Assembly (NCBI RefSeq): GCF_905115235.1
Contig: NC_051849.1
Span: 41,343,017 to 41,407,016 of the forward strand
DNA: 64,000 bases
Source: Hermetia illucens
Taxonomy: Eukaryota > Arthropoda > Insecta > Diptera > Stratiomyidae
Direction: 5' to 3'
The position numbers were made by a program, and so were the translations under genes. Under the pieces are notes generated by a model. That model saw only the letters and a program-made list of their open reading frames with translations. It made no database searches and was not told the origin of the DNA. This document shows, piece by piece, positions 33,905-46,070 of the stretch (within the stretch, counting starts at the first letter, position 1; every line of letters begins with the position of its first letter).

Positions 33905-35945
33905 ACCCGTACAGATACGATTGTTACCTCCAGTAAGGGCAATCTGTCCTACGCGGAGATACCCAGAAAGGTAAGCTAATCCCGACCTAAAAAATGTGAG
34001 CGGAAATGTGAACCGAATCCGAAGAACCCAGAAAGGGATCTCATGTTCGAGCTGAAAAGATCCAGCGTGGGCAAAACTGATTAGTTTTGCACTCAGGTGA
34101 AAAACTCACTTGGGGAGAATGCCGCAGTGCGTGCCCAAAAACATGAGATCTACATACAATGTAAGGATCTAGATGAAGTAGCATCGAAAGCAGAAATTTG
34201 TATTGCTCTGAAGGAGCAATTCAAGTTGGAAGAACTTGCCGAGGAGTCTATTGTGAGTTTACGAAAAGCCTATGATGATACTCAAACGGCCACAATACGA
34301 GTACCAGCGGAGGCAGCGCAGAAGTTGTTGGCGGGCAGAAGGGGTTGGATTGGATGGGTTGTCTGCCGTTTAACAGAACAGACTTCACTGAAGATGTGTT
34401 TCAAATGCCTCATGTTTGGGCACTTCGCGAAGGTATGCACCAACAGCATTGATGGATCCGATCGATGCAGAAGGTGTGGGGAGAAGGGCCATATTGCCAG
34501 GGAGTGCAATAGGGACCCCAAATGCCTATTGTGCGAGGTGAAAGAGGGACAGGATAACCGGCATATTGCCGGAAATAGTAAATGTCCTGAATTTAGGAAG
34601 ACGCTCACTGCAATAAGAAAAGGAGGTATATTCAAATAAACTTCAATCATTGCAGGGTCGCTCAGGATTTACTTGAGCAGACCACGTTCGAATCTGAAAT
34701 GAACCGTACAGAAACCGTCACGGTGGCGTATGGGTCACAGATTCGACTGGTGGAGCGCCGGTATGGGCTTTCAGTCGACAGGCCATACAATCTACTGCAA
34801 GTCAGGCAGTCAGTGGCTTTGTGAGGGCAAAAATAAGTGGTGTATATGTATACAGCTGCTACGCCCCACCAAGTCTGACACTGCTTGAATTCGAGGAAAT
34901 GCTTGATAACCTTGTTCTCGACGCAAGGGAATGAAGTCCAAAGGTGATTGCTGGTGATTTCAACGCTTGGGCTCGTGAGTGGGGTAGCAGAGAATCAAAT
35001 GCCAGGGGGCGCAGTTTATTAGAAGCTTTTGCGCAGATGGACATAGTTTTGGCTAACGAAGGTGCTGTGAACACCTTTCAAAAAAGTGGGTCAGGTTCGG
35101 TTGTAGACCTGACCTTTGTCAGCCCTGCGCAGGCGCGTGGTGCGTCAACGAACGCTACACCCACAGCGATCACCAGGCGATCTTCTTTGAGACATGTATC
35201 CAGCCACAGGGCAAACACCCATCATATCCGAAACCGAGAAAGATTTCAGGCTGGTATGCAAAAAATTTGGATGAATAGACCTTCATAGAGGTGTAGTTAG
35301 ATCAACCTGCTAAAGTAGGCGCCTCTATGGAAAGAGCCGTCCACGTGGCCCAATGCATCGCGAAAGCATGTGACGCGTCATTCCCCAGTAGGAGACCTAC
35401 TGGTGAAATGGCGAACTGGCTGGTTTTCGATCAGCCTGCCACCGAGCCAGAAGAGCGGCTCAGAGGGCGGTAGGTAGAGTCGATCAGAGGCAAAAAGAGC
35501 GCGTCTCTAAGGCAGCACGAAAAGCCCTCAAGCTCGCCATCCAGCGAAGCAAGAGGAAATGCTTTAGGGAGCTCTGCTCAGAAGCGGACGTAAATCCGTG
35601 GGGGAGAGCTTATGGAATCGTGATGGGACGATTTAGAGGCCGTTCGTCTCCGCAGATCACGTGCCCCGCCCTCTTGTTGAAAATCATCCAGGGGTTATTC
35701 CCCCAGCAAGAGGAGAGAGACGAGCTGCTGGATATCTGCGGTAGAATAGGAAACAATAAAGCGCCGGGACTGAACGGAGTACCGAATAAGGCCCTTAAGC
35801 TTGCCGTGAAATCCAGACCGGACATGTTTGCTGAGTTGTTCGAAGCATGCATGTCCGAGGGGATGGTTCCAGCGGCATGGTTGGTACTTCCGCCTAAGCC
35901 AGGTAAACCTCCAGGTGAACCATCCTCATACGACCCATATGTAAA
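33905..35945 (+). mobile_element. R1-clade LINE family A, partial copy (ORF1 end to mid RT)
   Basis: Very similar to 16340-18465 of the full copy and colinear with it. The ORF1 C-terminus at 34097-34639 keeps all three zinc knuckles (CFKCLMFGHFAKVC, CRRCGEKGHIAREC and a third CLLC...) and ends in TAA overlapping the ORF2 start. This makes it the better guide to the natural ORF1 end. ORF2 shows VIAGDFNAWAREWGS, DNKAPG changed to NNKAPGLNGVPNK, and FPQQEE, with several small deletions and stops. Sequence ends abruptly in the RT (EPSSYDPY) and runs into a hairpin repeat. Confidence 0.88.
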
Positions 35946-36215
35946 AAAATAAAATTAGGTAACTTTTTGTACTTTTAGAATGAAATTAAGGGGGGTTTCT
36001 GGTAAATTTACAAAATATGGTAATATTATTATTATTAACAGTTATCGGAATGGGCTGTATTTTGAAGCCTAGATTTCGTATAGATGCATCCTTGAGATTT
36101 TTTTTTAAGTTTTTTTTTGGATCTAATGGTTACACTTTTGAGGCAGACATTTGGACCCCTCACTTTCTTATGTTTCAACCAATATTAAAAATTTTAAAAA
36201 TATTATTTATTATAT
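35946..36215 (+). repeat. HINE/DINE-1-like repeat, copy 7 (internal part)
   Basis: Contains ATTAAGGGGGGTTTCTGG, TGTATTTTGAAGCCTAGATT and TTTCGTATAGATGCATC, matching 14730-14850 of copy 5. Both ends are missing. Confidence 0.6.
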
Positions 36216-36429
36216 TATTAATTAAAAATAAATCAAAATAATAATAATAATGCAAAAAATAAATACGAAAGCAAAGTGTACATAAAAGAATTAGAAATCC
36301 CTCGCTCAGAGCTCTGGATAATCACATAGTGTCATTGTAAACATTGATTTCTTCATATCAAAAATAAACAAAAAGTTGCTTTTCTTCTGTTGGGAATTTA
36401 ATAAGAAATAACGAACGTCAGAGTTCACT

Positions 36430-38215
36430 TTATACAAGGTCAAGGTAGGTAGGTATCCATGCCCGCTCCGAGGAGCCCAATTAGCATTATAGTGCGCCGT
36501 TTTGATGCTATAAACTCCTAAGACCATGACTGCTGTTATGAGAGCAGAGAGACAGAGTCCCGACGGTTCAGATCTTCAGAGCCAGCCTGTAGCATTCACG
36601 ACGGAAAGCAGCTCTCCCACCCTGCAGCTACAAATCTCCCTCAAGTCTCCAAAGAATGGTTTACCCAGTGTCCTTAGCCTGACTCTAGCTAGAGGTGGGC
36701 ATTCGCAGAGGAAGTGCATGAGGGTTTCCCCCCTTTCTCCGCAGCTTCGGCAATACAAATTGTATGTTATGCCGAGCCTGGCGGCATGGTCCCCTATGGG
36801 TCAGTGCCCCATGTAGAACACTGTAATCTTGAATGCATTGGCGCAGGACTTCTCGTGTTCGGGCTATGTTATAAGCTTCCTTGACTTGGTACAAGTGTTA
36901 AGTCTTCGCCATCTAAGACTCGCAGCTGCTAAGTAGTGTGAGTAGATTCCGCCCTTCAAAGCCACCAAAGAGACAGCGACTGTATACGCCGAAGGGCTGC
37001 CAGAACAGAGCCCTGCCTGGCCAGTCTGTCAACCCGTTCATTTCCCTCTATGTTCCTATGTTCGGGACACCACATTTTGGTACTGTCTCACCAGCCTGGA
37101 ATATGTCGTCGCTGAGTACAAGGCCTTAGTGGCCGCTTAGCTGCCGGTCACAATGGCTATGTTAGGCTTGGGGATTGGATCATGCTCCACCCTTCAACAG
37201 ACTTCCAGTATCGCCCATACTTCCACTTAGAATACATTGGCGAGACCTTGGGAGATCATGCGATTCGGATACACTGTGTGTATTCGAGAAAACTCCCTCG
37301 CCGACTCCGAAGACCATCTTTGATCCATTGGTGGAGAATACTGTGTCATAACCTTGCAACACACCGCCGGTCTTCCACTTTGCCCTGATTGGAAAGTCCA
37401 CAACAAGGTTTCTCGTGAAGTTCAGCTTGCGTATGGCACAGTCCGTGGGAAATGTTCAGATTTCTTGAGGTACTCCGTCTAGGGTGTTACTGTGGCCATA
37501 GGACTTCGCTACCCAGCATCCGAACTCATGTAGTCTGACGGCACCGCACGCAACAAGGTATTTAATGTGGAGGTCTCGGGGGAGGAGATGCAGGCCCCCA
37601 GTAGCGCCTGCAAACGCGTGTTGTTTTTTTTGCTCGAAGCTTGCCACCATACAATAGAGCCGCACATTAGGATTGGACTCGGCACTGCGGTGTACATCCA
37701 GAGAATCATCCTCGGCCGGAGACCCCATTGCTCTGCAAAGGTTCTCTTACAGGCATAGAAGGCTACAAGGCCTTCTTAACCCTCAGTTCTATGTTCAATC
37801 TCCAATTTAGATTTGGATCCAGGATTACACCTAGACACTTTCTATTGGAAGAAAGAACCAATCTTTGTTCATTCATCCGTGGTAGGTGGAATTCAGGTAT
37901 CCTTGTCTTGGTGGTGAATTTCATCAGTTCCGTTTTGGTTGAGTTTATGTCGAGTCCGCATCTTGCGGCCCACAGGCGCACTTTTCGCAATGCTCCTCCC
38001 ATGATGGCGCTCATAATGAACGGAAACATTCCTGACACTAATATCACCAAGTCGTCGGCATACGCCACTACTTTTACCCCGCTGCTGTCCAAAATTTATA
38101 AGATTTCGTCCATCACTATTTACCAGAGCACCGGAGAGATGGCGCCGCCCGAGGCCGTGCTTCTGTTTATAGCTCTGGTCAAGTGGTTGCTGGCGTCATT
38201 TTCCCGATAGTACGC
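36430..38215 (-). mobile_element. LOA/I-type LINE with RNase H, 5'-truncated
   Basis: Minus-strand order: RT with catalytic VVAYADDLVILVSG (about 38080-38030) and thumb KTELMKF and KCLGVILDPNLNW. The connection region follows (SPETSTLNTLLRAVPSDYM), then an RNase H start (YDTVFSTNGSKM, with Asn in place of the usual first Asp of TDGSK). Last comes a C-terminal finger (YCRSCGERGETLMHFLCECPPL, 36758-36690). The presence of RNase H after RT indicates the LOA or I group. Frame changes separate the blocks. A short AGGTAGGTAGGTA run at 36443 may be its 3' tail. Confidence 0.75.
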
Positions 38216-38229
38216 CGGCTCATCGTTAT

Positions 38230-38480
38230 CGCTATTTTTTTTTACCGTTAACCACTCACCATACTCTCCTGATTTGATACCTTGTGGCTTCTACCTCTTC
38301 AGGCAACTACATTTGGCATTGAAAGCAAAGTGCTATACTGGTATTGAGACTATACCAAAGACGCCGACCCCGATTCTGAAGGACATTCCGACAGAATACA
38401 GAATTCATTCGACACGCTAATTGATAGTGCGAAATGTTGTATCGATGTGAAAGAAATAAATTGTGTTATTTTTGAAAAGG
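38230..38480 (+). mobile_element. mariner-type transposase C-terminal fragment
   Basis: The plus frame reads VNHSPYSPDLIPCGFYLF, matching the PPYSPDLxPxDxxLF motif with Gly where the third catalytic Asp should be. It continues with LALKAKCYTGIETI and LKDIPTEYRIHST. It is a different lineage from the fragment at 25555. Confidence 0.7.
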
Positions 38481-39404
38481 ACTCGTTTACTTTGCCACAG
38501 ATCTTGTATACATCGTTATATTATAATTCTCATCGAACACCATCCATTGATGGATTCCTTCTTTTTCACCTCCTGTTGATATTGAACCTTGGGACTGAAA
38601 CGAACACCTCAAACTCCTAAGTTTCAAAATGGTCTGAACTCAAAGTTCATTATCCTGTTACAACACTGTCAATTTTGTCTGATTTTTTTTTAAATGTAAA
38701 CTGGCAATTTGGCTATTGAGCATTATATAAACTGTATTTCATTAAATAACTTAAACTATCCGCACTATCACTTATGTCAATTTTTTTTAAAATAAATCCA
38801 CACTATGCATCTTGAACTAGAGTGACCTCCAAAACGGGAAAATTTTCCGAATAGTGTGGATCCACGTCGAATGTGTGAAGTGACTCCGGTAGAGCACGCA
38901 CCTACCTCAAACCAATCCCATGGAATTCCGACGCTAGCTCAGAGTATGTAAGATATCGCTTTTCGGAAGTAAAGTGCTAAATAACTTTTGTTTGAGAATA
39001 CCCACAATAATAAGTAGCTCTCATTCTTAGTCGATATAAATCATTAAATTAAGGGACTGAAAGGGCCTATATTTTCCGAAATAAAGTAAGTTTCTAGTTC
39101 ACTTTCCAAGTACTAAAACCGCTGACTTCAACTTCACACCTCGAACACTAACAATGAACGTCTTCATCGCTGTCCCATTCTTTTACACACTTAATGGCTT
39201 CGCCTTTTTCGGCCGTTGATTTCTGTCTCCCGGGCGGATTCGTTGTCGCTGATGTTGGAAGCGGCTTTCTTGTTTTACGGCACACCTATTTATTACCTCC
39301 AGCTACCCTTGGCAGATGAATCTAAGGAGGCTATCCCCAGTGCCGGCAAAACGACTGGGTCTAAATACAAATCCGCCTTTGTCTTTAGGGAATTGTCGAT
39401 CGAC
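38481..39404. other. Unassigned stretch
   Basis: No gene or known repeat recognised. The right part becomes more GC-rich and carries an open frame (39216-39461) with no motif. Confidence 0.4.
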
Positions 39405-40935
39405 AAATTCATTGTCGCCATCAACGGCACAACAACCGGTATCCGGTTTAGGCCCGGTTAAATAAGGAACTCCAAGATATCTGGCTTTGCGCCGAGGTCC
39501 ACCAATTCGACATCCCAGCGCTCCATCACAGGCAAGGTCTGCCTCGCCTTCTCATTCTACCATAGATGACCTTATAGACTTTCTGGGCTGGATCATCCTC
39601 ATCGATACTGATTGAGTGACCGCCCACCACAAGCTGGAGTCGAATTTTATCCACAACCAGACGGTCGTGGTATCGCTCATAGATTTCCTTGTTATGTGGC
39701 CAAGAGTTCGCAATTTGTTTTGCGAAGAACCCAGATTTCCGAGGAATACATAAGGACTGACAAGATCATAGTCTTGTACAGTAAGAGGCTTTACCCTATG
39801 GTGAGACGTTTCGAGCGGAACAGTTTTTGTAAGCTGAAATAGGCTCTGTTGGCTGCCAACAACCGTGCGCGGATGCGTGAGAGGACGCATGATAGGGCAT
39901 CCCTTTGTCTTAGACGGTTGCTGATGTCGAATGGTCTTGAGAGTGATCCTGCTGCTTTTATCTGGCCTCGTACATTGGTCAGGGTCAGTCTAGTCAGTCT
40001 TATTAATTTCGTCGCGATACCGAATTCTCTCATGGCCGTGTATAGTTTTACCCTGGCTATGCTGTTGTAGGCGATGAAAACATGGTGCAACTGATGTCCA
40101 TATTCCAATAGTTTCCCATCACTTGCCGCAGAGAGAAAATCTGATCTGTTGCTGATTTGCCTGGAGTGAAGTGGAGTGGTATGGGCCAATGATGTTCTGG
40201 GCATATGGAGCTATCCGGCCTAGTAAGATAGAGGAGAATATCTTACAGATGGTACTCAGCAACATGATACCTCTATAATTGCTGCATTGATTCGCTCTTC
40301 CGCACCTTGAGCCTCAGTTGATGAAACATTCGGTGTAGTTGGTCGCCTCCATATTTAACCAATTCGACTGTAATTTCATCGACTTATGGTTTTTATGTCG
40401 GTGGATTGCATGGAATATTTCTTCTATGCTTGATGGTGGCAGCATTTGTCCGTCGTCTTCAGTTGTCGAAACCTCCAACTCGCCGATATTTTGGTTGTTG
40501 GGCAGTTCAACATAGTTCTCAACCCATCGCTCCAATATGCCCATTCTGTCGGAAATCAGATTTCCCTCTTTATCTCAACAGGATGAGCATCGAGGTGTAT
40601 ATCGCTGCATCCTACTGGCTTATTGGTAAAACTTTCGCGCCTGGTGCGGTTCCTCCCTGTAGTTTCCTAGTTCACAGAACTGTTGGTTCTCCCGGGCTTC
40701 CTTCTTTCGTCTGTGAAGTCGCTTCTCCGTTCGGCGGAGTTCTTGGTAGGTCTCTGCGCATGTCCGCGTTCTTTGAGAATGCAACAATACTCGGTATTCT
40801 TTCGTTTCGTTGCTTGCTTACATTCATGGTCAAACCAGCCGTTCCGAATTTTCTTGCGGCTGCGACCAAGTATGTTTTTGGCCGTATCAATGATAACGCT
40901 CTTCAGGTGGTTGTGAAAATCATGCAATGCAAAGA
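39405..40935 (-). mobile_element. CFDP2/RTE-type LINE, copy with RT and 3' end
   Basis: The 3' terminus at 39410-39500 has the family end (GCCATCAACGGCACAACAAC on the plus strand). Minus frames give LYTAMREFGIATKLIRLTR and FDISNRLRQRDALSC (RT; the GxxQGDxLS motif is altered). Further upstream are ILERWVENYVELPN and DGQMLPPSSIEEIFHAI, followed at the 5' side by KIRNGWFDHECKQATKRKN (40667-40927), the nuclease-RT linker. The YADD segment is not present. A second, partly overlapping element follows at 40936. Confidence 0.7.
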
Positions 40936-42075
40936 ATATTATTTGATCTGTTAACTGCAGTTATTGCAGAATCGATTTCTTTTTATTGGTGTTACGGAGG
41001 AATGTGTTGGGAATGGTTCCAGTATTCACTATCACCTGATTGCCAGAGAGGATTGTAGATAAAACTTCCGCGCCTAGTGCGGCTGCTCTCTGTACTTTTC
41101 GAGTTCACAGACCTGTTGGTTCTCCCAGGATTCCTTTTTCCGTCTGTGAAGTCGCTTCTCCGCTCGCCGGAGTTCCTTCTAAGCCTCCGTGCGTGCCCGC
41201 GTCCTTTGAGAACGGAGCATTACTCGGTATGAAGGGTTCTTCCTTTCCATTGCTAGCTTACATTCATCGTCAAACCAGCCAATCCGACTCTTTTTGCGGG
41301 TGGGGCCAAGTATCTTTGTGGCCATATTTATGATAACGTTCTTCAGGTGGTTGTGAAGATTATTTGTTGCTGCTTCATCTCCAGGACATTTGTTAGCTGC
41401 GGTTATTGCAACGTGATGGTGATCCGAGTCTATATTGGCCCCCCTATATGTTCTGGCCCAAAGGTTGGGGCGTTCATTCAGCACATGGTAAATTTATTTG
41501 AAAATGGTCCCGTCTGGAGAGGCTCACGTATGCTTGTGGACCGCTTTCCGCGCAAATCAGGTACTTCCAACAACCATTCCGTGTGACACTGCTAATTGAA
41601 TAATCCGGAGTCCGTTATCATTTGTATTTTGATGTAAGCTATGGGAACCAACGTATCTTCTGATTACGGGGTCCTTCCCTACTTGGCTGTTAAAATCCCC
41701 AAGTATGATTTTGATATGATATCTGGGGCAGGCTTCTAGGGTTCGTTCAACTGCCTCGTAGAAGGTATCCTTCTCCGACTCTGCAGTCTCCTCTTTAGGG
41801 GCGTGAACGTTAATGAGGCTTATATTTCTAAACTTGCCTCGCAAGCGCAGGGTGCATAGCCTTTCGCTTATGTTTTCAAAGCCGATAACAGAAGGTTTCA
41901 TTTAGTAGATGGCCAATATAATATATGGTGTAGTGGCTCTTCTCCAAGAACCCGGTCCCTGTCCAACGCATTTCCTGCAATGGTTTTACATCGGCCCTAT
42001 GTTGGAGCAGGGTATTGGCTAACTGCTTGGCAGCTCTATATAGGGAGCGCACGTTCAATGAGAAAATGCGCAAAT
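40936..42075 (-). mobile_element. CFDP2/RTE-type LINE, endonuclease half of a second copy
   Basis: Minus-strand EEP endonuclease: MRIFSLNVRSLYRAAKQLAN (42073), then TWRxxRWTGTGFLEKSHYTI-like sequence. It continues with RLCTLRLRGKFRNISLINVH and IILGDFNSQVGKD (about 41690), then RTYRGANIDSDHHHVAI with the catalytic SDHH. The linker KSRIGWFDDECKLAMERKN (about 41300) follows. The linker repeats the one at 40667-40927 at clearly lower identity than a fresh duplication would show, so two different copies lie head to tail. Confidence 0.7.
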
Positions 42076-42270
42076 CGTTATTCCTTTATCGTTGCTAGGT
42101 TCGTCGTTGTATTATCCGTCCAGTCCGAGGCTTCTGTTGTGGCTTCGTAACAAGTTGTTTTCCGTATAGGGTTGTCAGCCCTACCCAACCCCCAACCTGC
42201 AGGACCAGTTGGTACAATTTGTTCTTTCTCCGCCTGTAGATTTTTGTTAAGAAAGAGCTCCCAGCGATCG

Positions 42271-42345
42271 CCACGTGGAGGTGGAGATAGGGTTTGGTAG
42301 TAGAGCAGTTGGTGTTGGTTCAGCAGGTTTTATGCTCCATCCACG
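42271..42345 (+). repeat. Short dispersed repeat, copy a
   Basis: CACGTGGAGGTGGAGATAGG, then a TTTGGTAGTAGAGCAGTTGG stretch. It is matched on the opposite strand at 54945-55020 with about 80 percent agreement by eye. The parent element is unknown; it may be LINE 5' UTR. Confidence 0.5.
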
Positions 42346-42444
42346 TTTCGCTCCGAGATTTATACTGCGCTTTGATCACCATTCTTTTGCATTCCCTTTC
42401 TCTAAACCTTCGAAACTATTTGAAATAATAATAACTTGTTTTTT

Positions 42445-42535
42445 CTTATTAGCTGGTGTTGATATCTTCATTTTTGCAAATACCGATATTTCGGGAACCA
42501 CTTGTTCCCTCAATCAGTGCTATTTGTTAGCACAC
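42445..42535 (-). mobile_element. Penelope-like element tail fragment
   Basis: The minus strand reads GTGGTTCCCGAAATATCGG, then TATTTGCAAA, the same block as at 28290-28240 and 61290-61196. There is no coding part. Confidence 0.5.
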
Positions 42536-42824
42536 TGGTGACAACTCAGCCCTCGGTACGGTAGTCATACCTTCGCTTAGTGTTTGACTAGCTTGGATTC
42601 AAGTTTGCCTCTAGATCACATCTGAGCTCTCTCGTTATAATAAGGGAGGGAGGAAGGAAGCTGCTTCTAAAAAAAATTCCATTGGCCGGAAGGTGGACTG
42701 CCCTGCATGCATATATATCCATCCGACTTATCGATTATCCGATTTAATATTGATGAAATATAACAAAAAAATGGATAGATAAATGAACCTGACGTGTTCC
42801 GAACTGGTGTTTCATTTTTTATAG

Positions 42825-45011
42825 AACGGCTGTCAGCACTGAAAAAAAGGATAGCTTTATGAGTGATGATGTTATTTGCAATCGTGATTACTGTGATATT
42901 ACTTGCATCGGAGGACACGTCAATGATGTAGCTACCTTTCTGAAAAATCAATCTGATTCTGTAAGTAATTTTCTTTTGATTTCTAACTGGAGTTCATCTA
43001 AATTTTCTCTTCCAGGAGTTGCTATGCTATACCAACAACAAGTTAACCATTTATGGAACTGAGTTTCCCAATGCGACTTTAATGAAAAAATGGCTCACAG
43101 GAGATTACCTCATCGCGAGCCTGACTCTAAAAGATACAAATTTGGAAATAATTGAGCCAGGGGCTTTTGATAGTTCTTGTTTTAAAAACCTCACTTCCCT
43201 TGAAATTTCCAATGCCAACATTCATTATTTTCCAAAGGGAGTGCTTGCAGATTTAACTTTGTTGAGTGACTTGAAATTGGACAGTAGTGTAGAGGATTTC
43301 TCACCAGAGTATCTCGCAGGCATAACGGAGATCATTACATCGCTACAAGTGAGAAGAATTCCTGCAAGGAAATCTCCAAACGATTTATTCGGGATCCTCC
43401 CTTTAACAAAACTTAACTCCTTGAACTTGTGCTATAATAACTTCGGAGATACAATTACTGTGGATACTTTCGAAAATATTACACCGTCGAAAAATCTGTT
43501 CTTGTGTGGCAGCCAAATAAATTCCTTGCCCATTGGTACATTCAACTCCCTTAAGAATGGATTTATGTATTTAGATTTGCGGAATAATAATTTGACACAA
43601 GTTTCTGCCGAAGTATTCGAGCCAGTTATTCCGCTCTATAAGTTACTTGAAATAAAGTTAGGAGGAAATCCTTGGGATTGTACCTACAAACTTTCACAAT
43701 TAGCTAAACTCATTGAACAGAATAAACGATACTTCGAAGGTCCTTTTATTTGTGATTCGCCACCTGAATTGGCTGGAAAAAATTTATCTGTTAGCATTTT
43801 ACCTGAGCCTCCATCAACAACCACCACCACTGAAAAAACAACAACGGAAACTACAGAGGAAACAACTGAGAAAACCACTGTGACTTCGGAAACCACCGAG
43901 ACAACTGAAACTACACAAAGCTCAACCAGAACAACTGAAGGTTCCATTGAAACCACTACCCCAAACAACTCCTGCGATTCAAAGGATCCTTCTTTGGTTG
44001 AGTTCACTTGCGAGACCGATGTAATTGGAGATGATGATATCTGCATATCCGACAATCCAGAGGCGAAAAGAATTTTGCGGGTCAAGAAAATGGATGTGAA
44101 TTTTAACATAGTAAAGGTTTCGCGTGGTTCCGTACAGATTACCATTGACGCAATTGAGGGGAATTCCTCAATTCTATGGTTCTACGATACATCCAGGAAT
44201 CTGAAGGAGGTCCAGAATAACTACAGAAACTACTGCTTAGGTTGTGCAAATCTCGATACGCAGGATTTTATAATAAACGGGCTGGAACTGGGGGAGCTTT
44301 ACACTTTTTGTATGGTTAAGGATAATAACTCTGATACTTCTCCCTTGAACTGTCGCTCATACTTTGTGGATTATGAATGCAACGATCAAGAATGGATACT
44401 GCAACAATCACAAATGACAATTGTTGCAATTTTTGTAGCGGGTGCCCTCCTTACTATGTTCCTTGGTGCTGTTGTGATGTTCTGGCTTATTCAATGCAAC
44501 CCCACTTTATTGAAAGGTTGTGAACGAATCATGGTTCTAAATAAGAATGCAAAGAATATTATTGTTCTCCCAAAGGATAAATGTAAAGGGGCACTCAGTG
44601 GGGAGATGGAGAAAACTCCGAGTAAAAGGTAATTTCTTCCCAAATGTTATGATATCGGTGATTTAAGAAAACCTCGCTTTAAGAGCATCACAGCAACTTA
44701 ACCTTACTTGGGATCTAATCTAATCTTTCTTCTCCACTGATAGGGACATCAAGCGAAAACTTTCCACAGAAACTGTAGCAAGTTCTCGAAGCTGTGATCC
44801 TCCAAACTATGAAACAATACCCTACGAACCTGTTGCAACGATGCGGAAGGATAGCATGTATTTCGAACGACTCCCAAAGCACTCACCACCGCCACTACCA
44901 AAGAGGTTATCTGAAGGAAGTGTTTCAAACTTTCCAGGGGAAGTCGACAAAGTTATTATAGCTGAAAAATTAACTGAAAATGGATATTTGGTTCCCAACA
45001 GTCAAGCTTAA
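42825..45011 (+). CDS. LRR gene 2: single-pass LRR/FN3-like membrane receptor with mucin-like stalk
   Basis: Exons 42825-42960, 43016-44628 and 44744-45011; introns are 55 and 115 bp, GT-AG. The readable part is about 671 residues; an upstream signal-peptide exon, ending in phase 2, is missing. Exon one has the cysteine cap CNRDYCDITCIGG. LRRs follow (LTSLEISNANIHYFP, FMYLDLRNNNL) and an LRR C-terminal cap (GGNPWDCTYKLSQLAKL). A Thr/Glu-rich stalk comes next (43800-43970, dozens of Thr). Then come an FN3-like module (SILWFYDTS, LELGELYTFCMVKDN) and a transmembrane helix (about nt 44410-44500) followed by a conserved Cys and NPTLLKGCERIMVLNKN. The tail has NYETIPY, SPPPLPKR and GYLVPNS. The stalk is by far the longest of the three. 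Probably a cell-surface signalling or adhesion receptor; ligand unknown. Confidence 0.88.
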
Positions 45012-45108
45012 CAGCACCAAAACCTTACTGTTCCACCTAGGTCATAAATCAGCCTAGAAAATTTCAAAGTCCAAGAATTCAATTATTATCATTATCACAT
45101 TTTTGTAA

Positions 45109-45114
45109 AATAAA
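45109..45114 (+). terminator. Poly(A) signal of LRR gene 2
   Basis: AATAAA about 98 nt downstream of the TAA at 45009-45011, in a T-rich context. Confidence 0.65.
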
Positions 45115-45331
45115 AATATGTATCCGTAAATATGCAACAAAAAACTAAATTTTACTTATGCAGATGTTTCTCAGATGTAATGCTTATGAAGATATTTCAA
45201 ACTTTCATTAAAAGTTCTAAGCAGAGAAATTAAACTTCGAAATTGGTTGATTCAGTTTTCATAAATAAAGCCCTGATGAAAATCGGGTTCGCATCTCTCC
45301 TATGCATTTTCACTGCGAGCAAGCTTTGTCC

Positions 45332-45628
45332 TTATGGGAAACAGTTCTTGATAGCAGCGGTAGCTAATGCTTCTGACACTACAAATGCTGACTCCAGTCC
45401 CGGCATGGAAAAAATTGAACCCTTTTCAACAAAGGCATCCGAAATTCTACTTTCCTCTACGTCATATGACCAGGTATCCAGGATAATTCCACTGTATGTA
45501 TGTAGTTTAGCTGAAGATTTCAAGCGATTTTTACATTCCTGTAAATTACGATGCCGATGTCGGGTTACATACATTCCAGCCTGAAGCCCACATCTTGGTT
45601 TTATCCGAAAGATGGATACCTGCTTCAA
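45332..45628 (-). other. Unrecognised open frame, opposite strand
   Basis: A 98-codon minus frame containing YSGIILDTWSYDVEESRI overlaps a 113-codon plus frame. It has mixed, protein-like composition, but no family is recognised and there is no splice support. It could be an exon or a chance frame. Confidence 0.2.
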
Positions 45629-45904
45629 AACCCTGTTCAGTTTTTAAACCATCGGTTTAAATCACAAGAAGCATTTTTCAGGTTCATCTCAGTTTCATCT
45701 ATGTATAAGGATAACTTAATAACTTAATATCTTCTGTTGAGATAGTAGATCCTTATAAGAATTATAATAGATTCTGTTCTTTCTATATCTGCAGACGAAC
45801 ATCGAAGGATAGCAGCATAAATATATCCAGATTACTACATGAGACGTAAGCTCTCATGGTCAGGTAAAAGTTTGGCTGCAAAACCCCAAAATCTATTAGA
45901 TCTT

Positions 45905-46070
45905 CTTTCATCTTATCATCGCCATCAACGGCGCAACCACTGGTACGCAGTCAAGATCTGCCTTAGTAAGGAGGTCTAGACATCCCGGTTTTGCGGCGAG
46001 GTGGTTGGCGTCCTTGCCTACGGAATTGGTACATCTCAGGAAAGGTCCGCTTCATCTTCTTTTTCATCTT
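45905..46070 (-). mobile_element. CFDP2/RTE-type LINE 3'-end fragment
   Basis: Matches the terminal segment of 59676-59790: ATCGCCATCAACGGCGCAAC, then CTGCCTTAGTAAGG and CATCCCGGTTTTGCGGCGAG. Only the last 160 nt of the element are present. Confidence 0.7.

Noticed and set aside
43684-44145. Long minus-strand frame opposite LRR gene 2
   Set aside because: It is the complement of the Thr-rich stalk and FN3-like region; the Val/Ser-rich translation is a shadow of the real exon.
45243-45628. Overlapping long open frames on both strands as a host gene
   Set aside because: No splice partner, domain or codon pattern supports either frame; kept only as an unrecognised frame.
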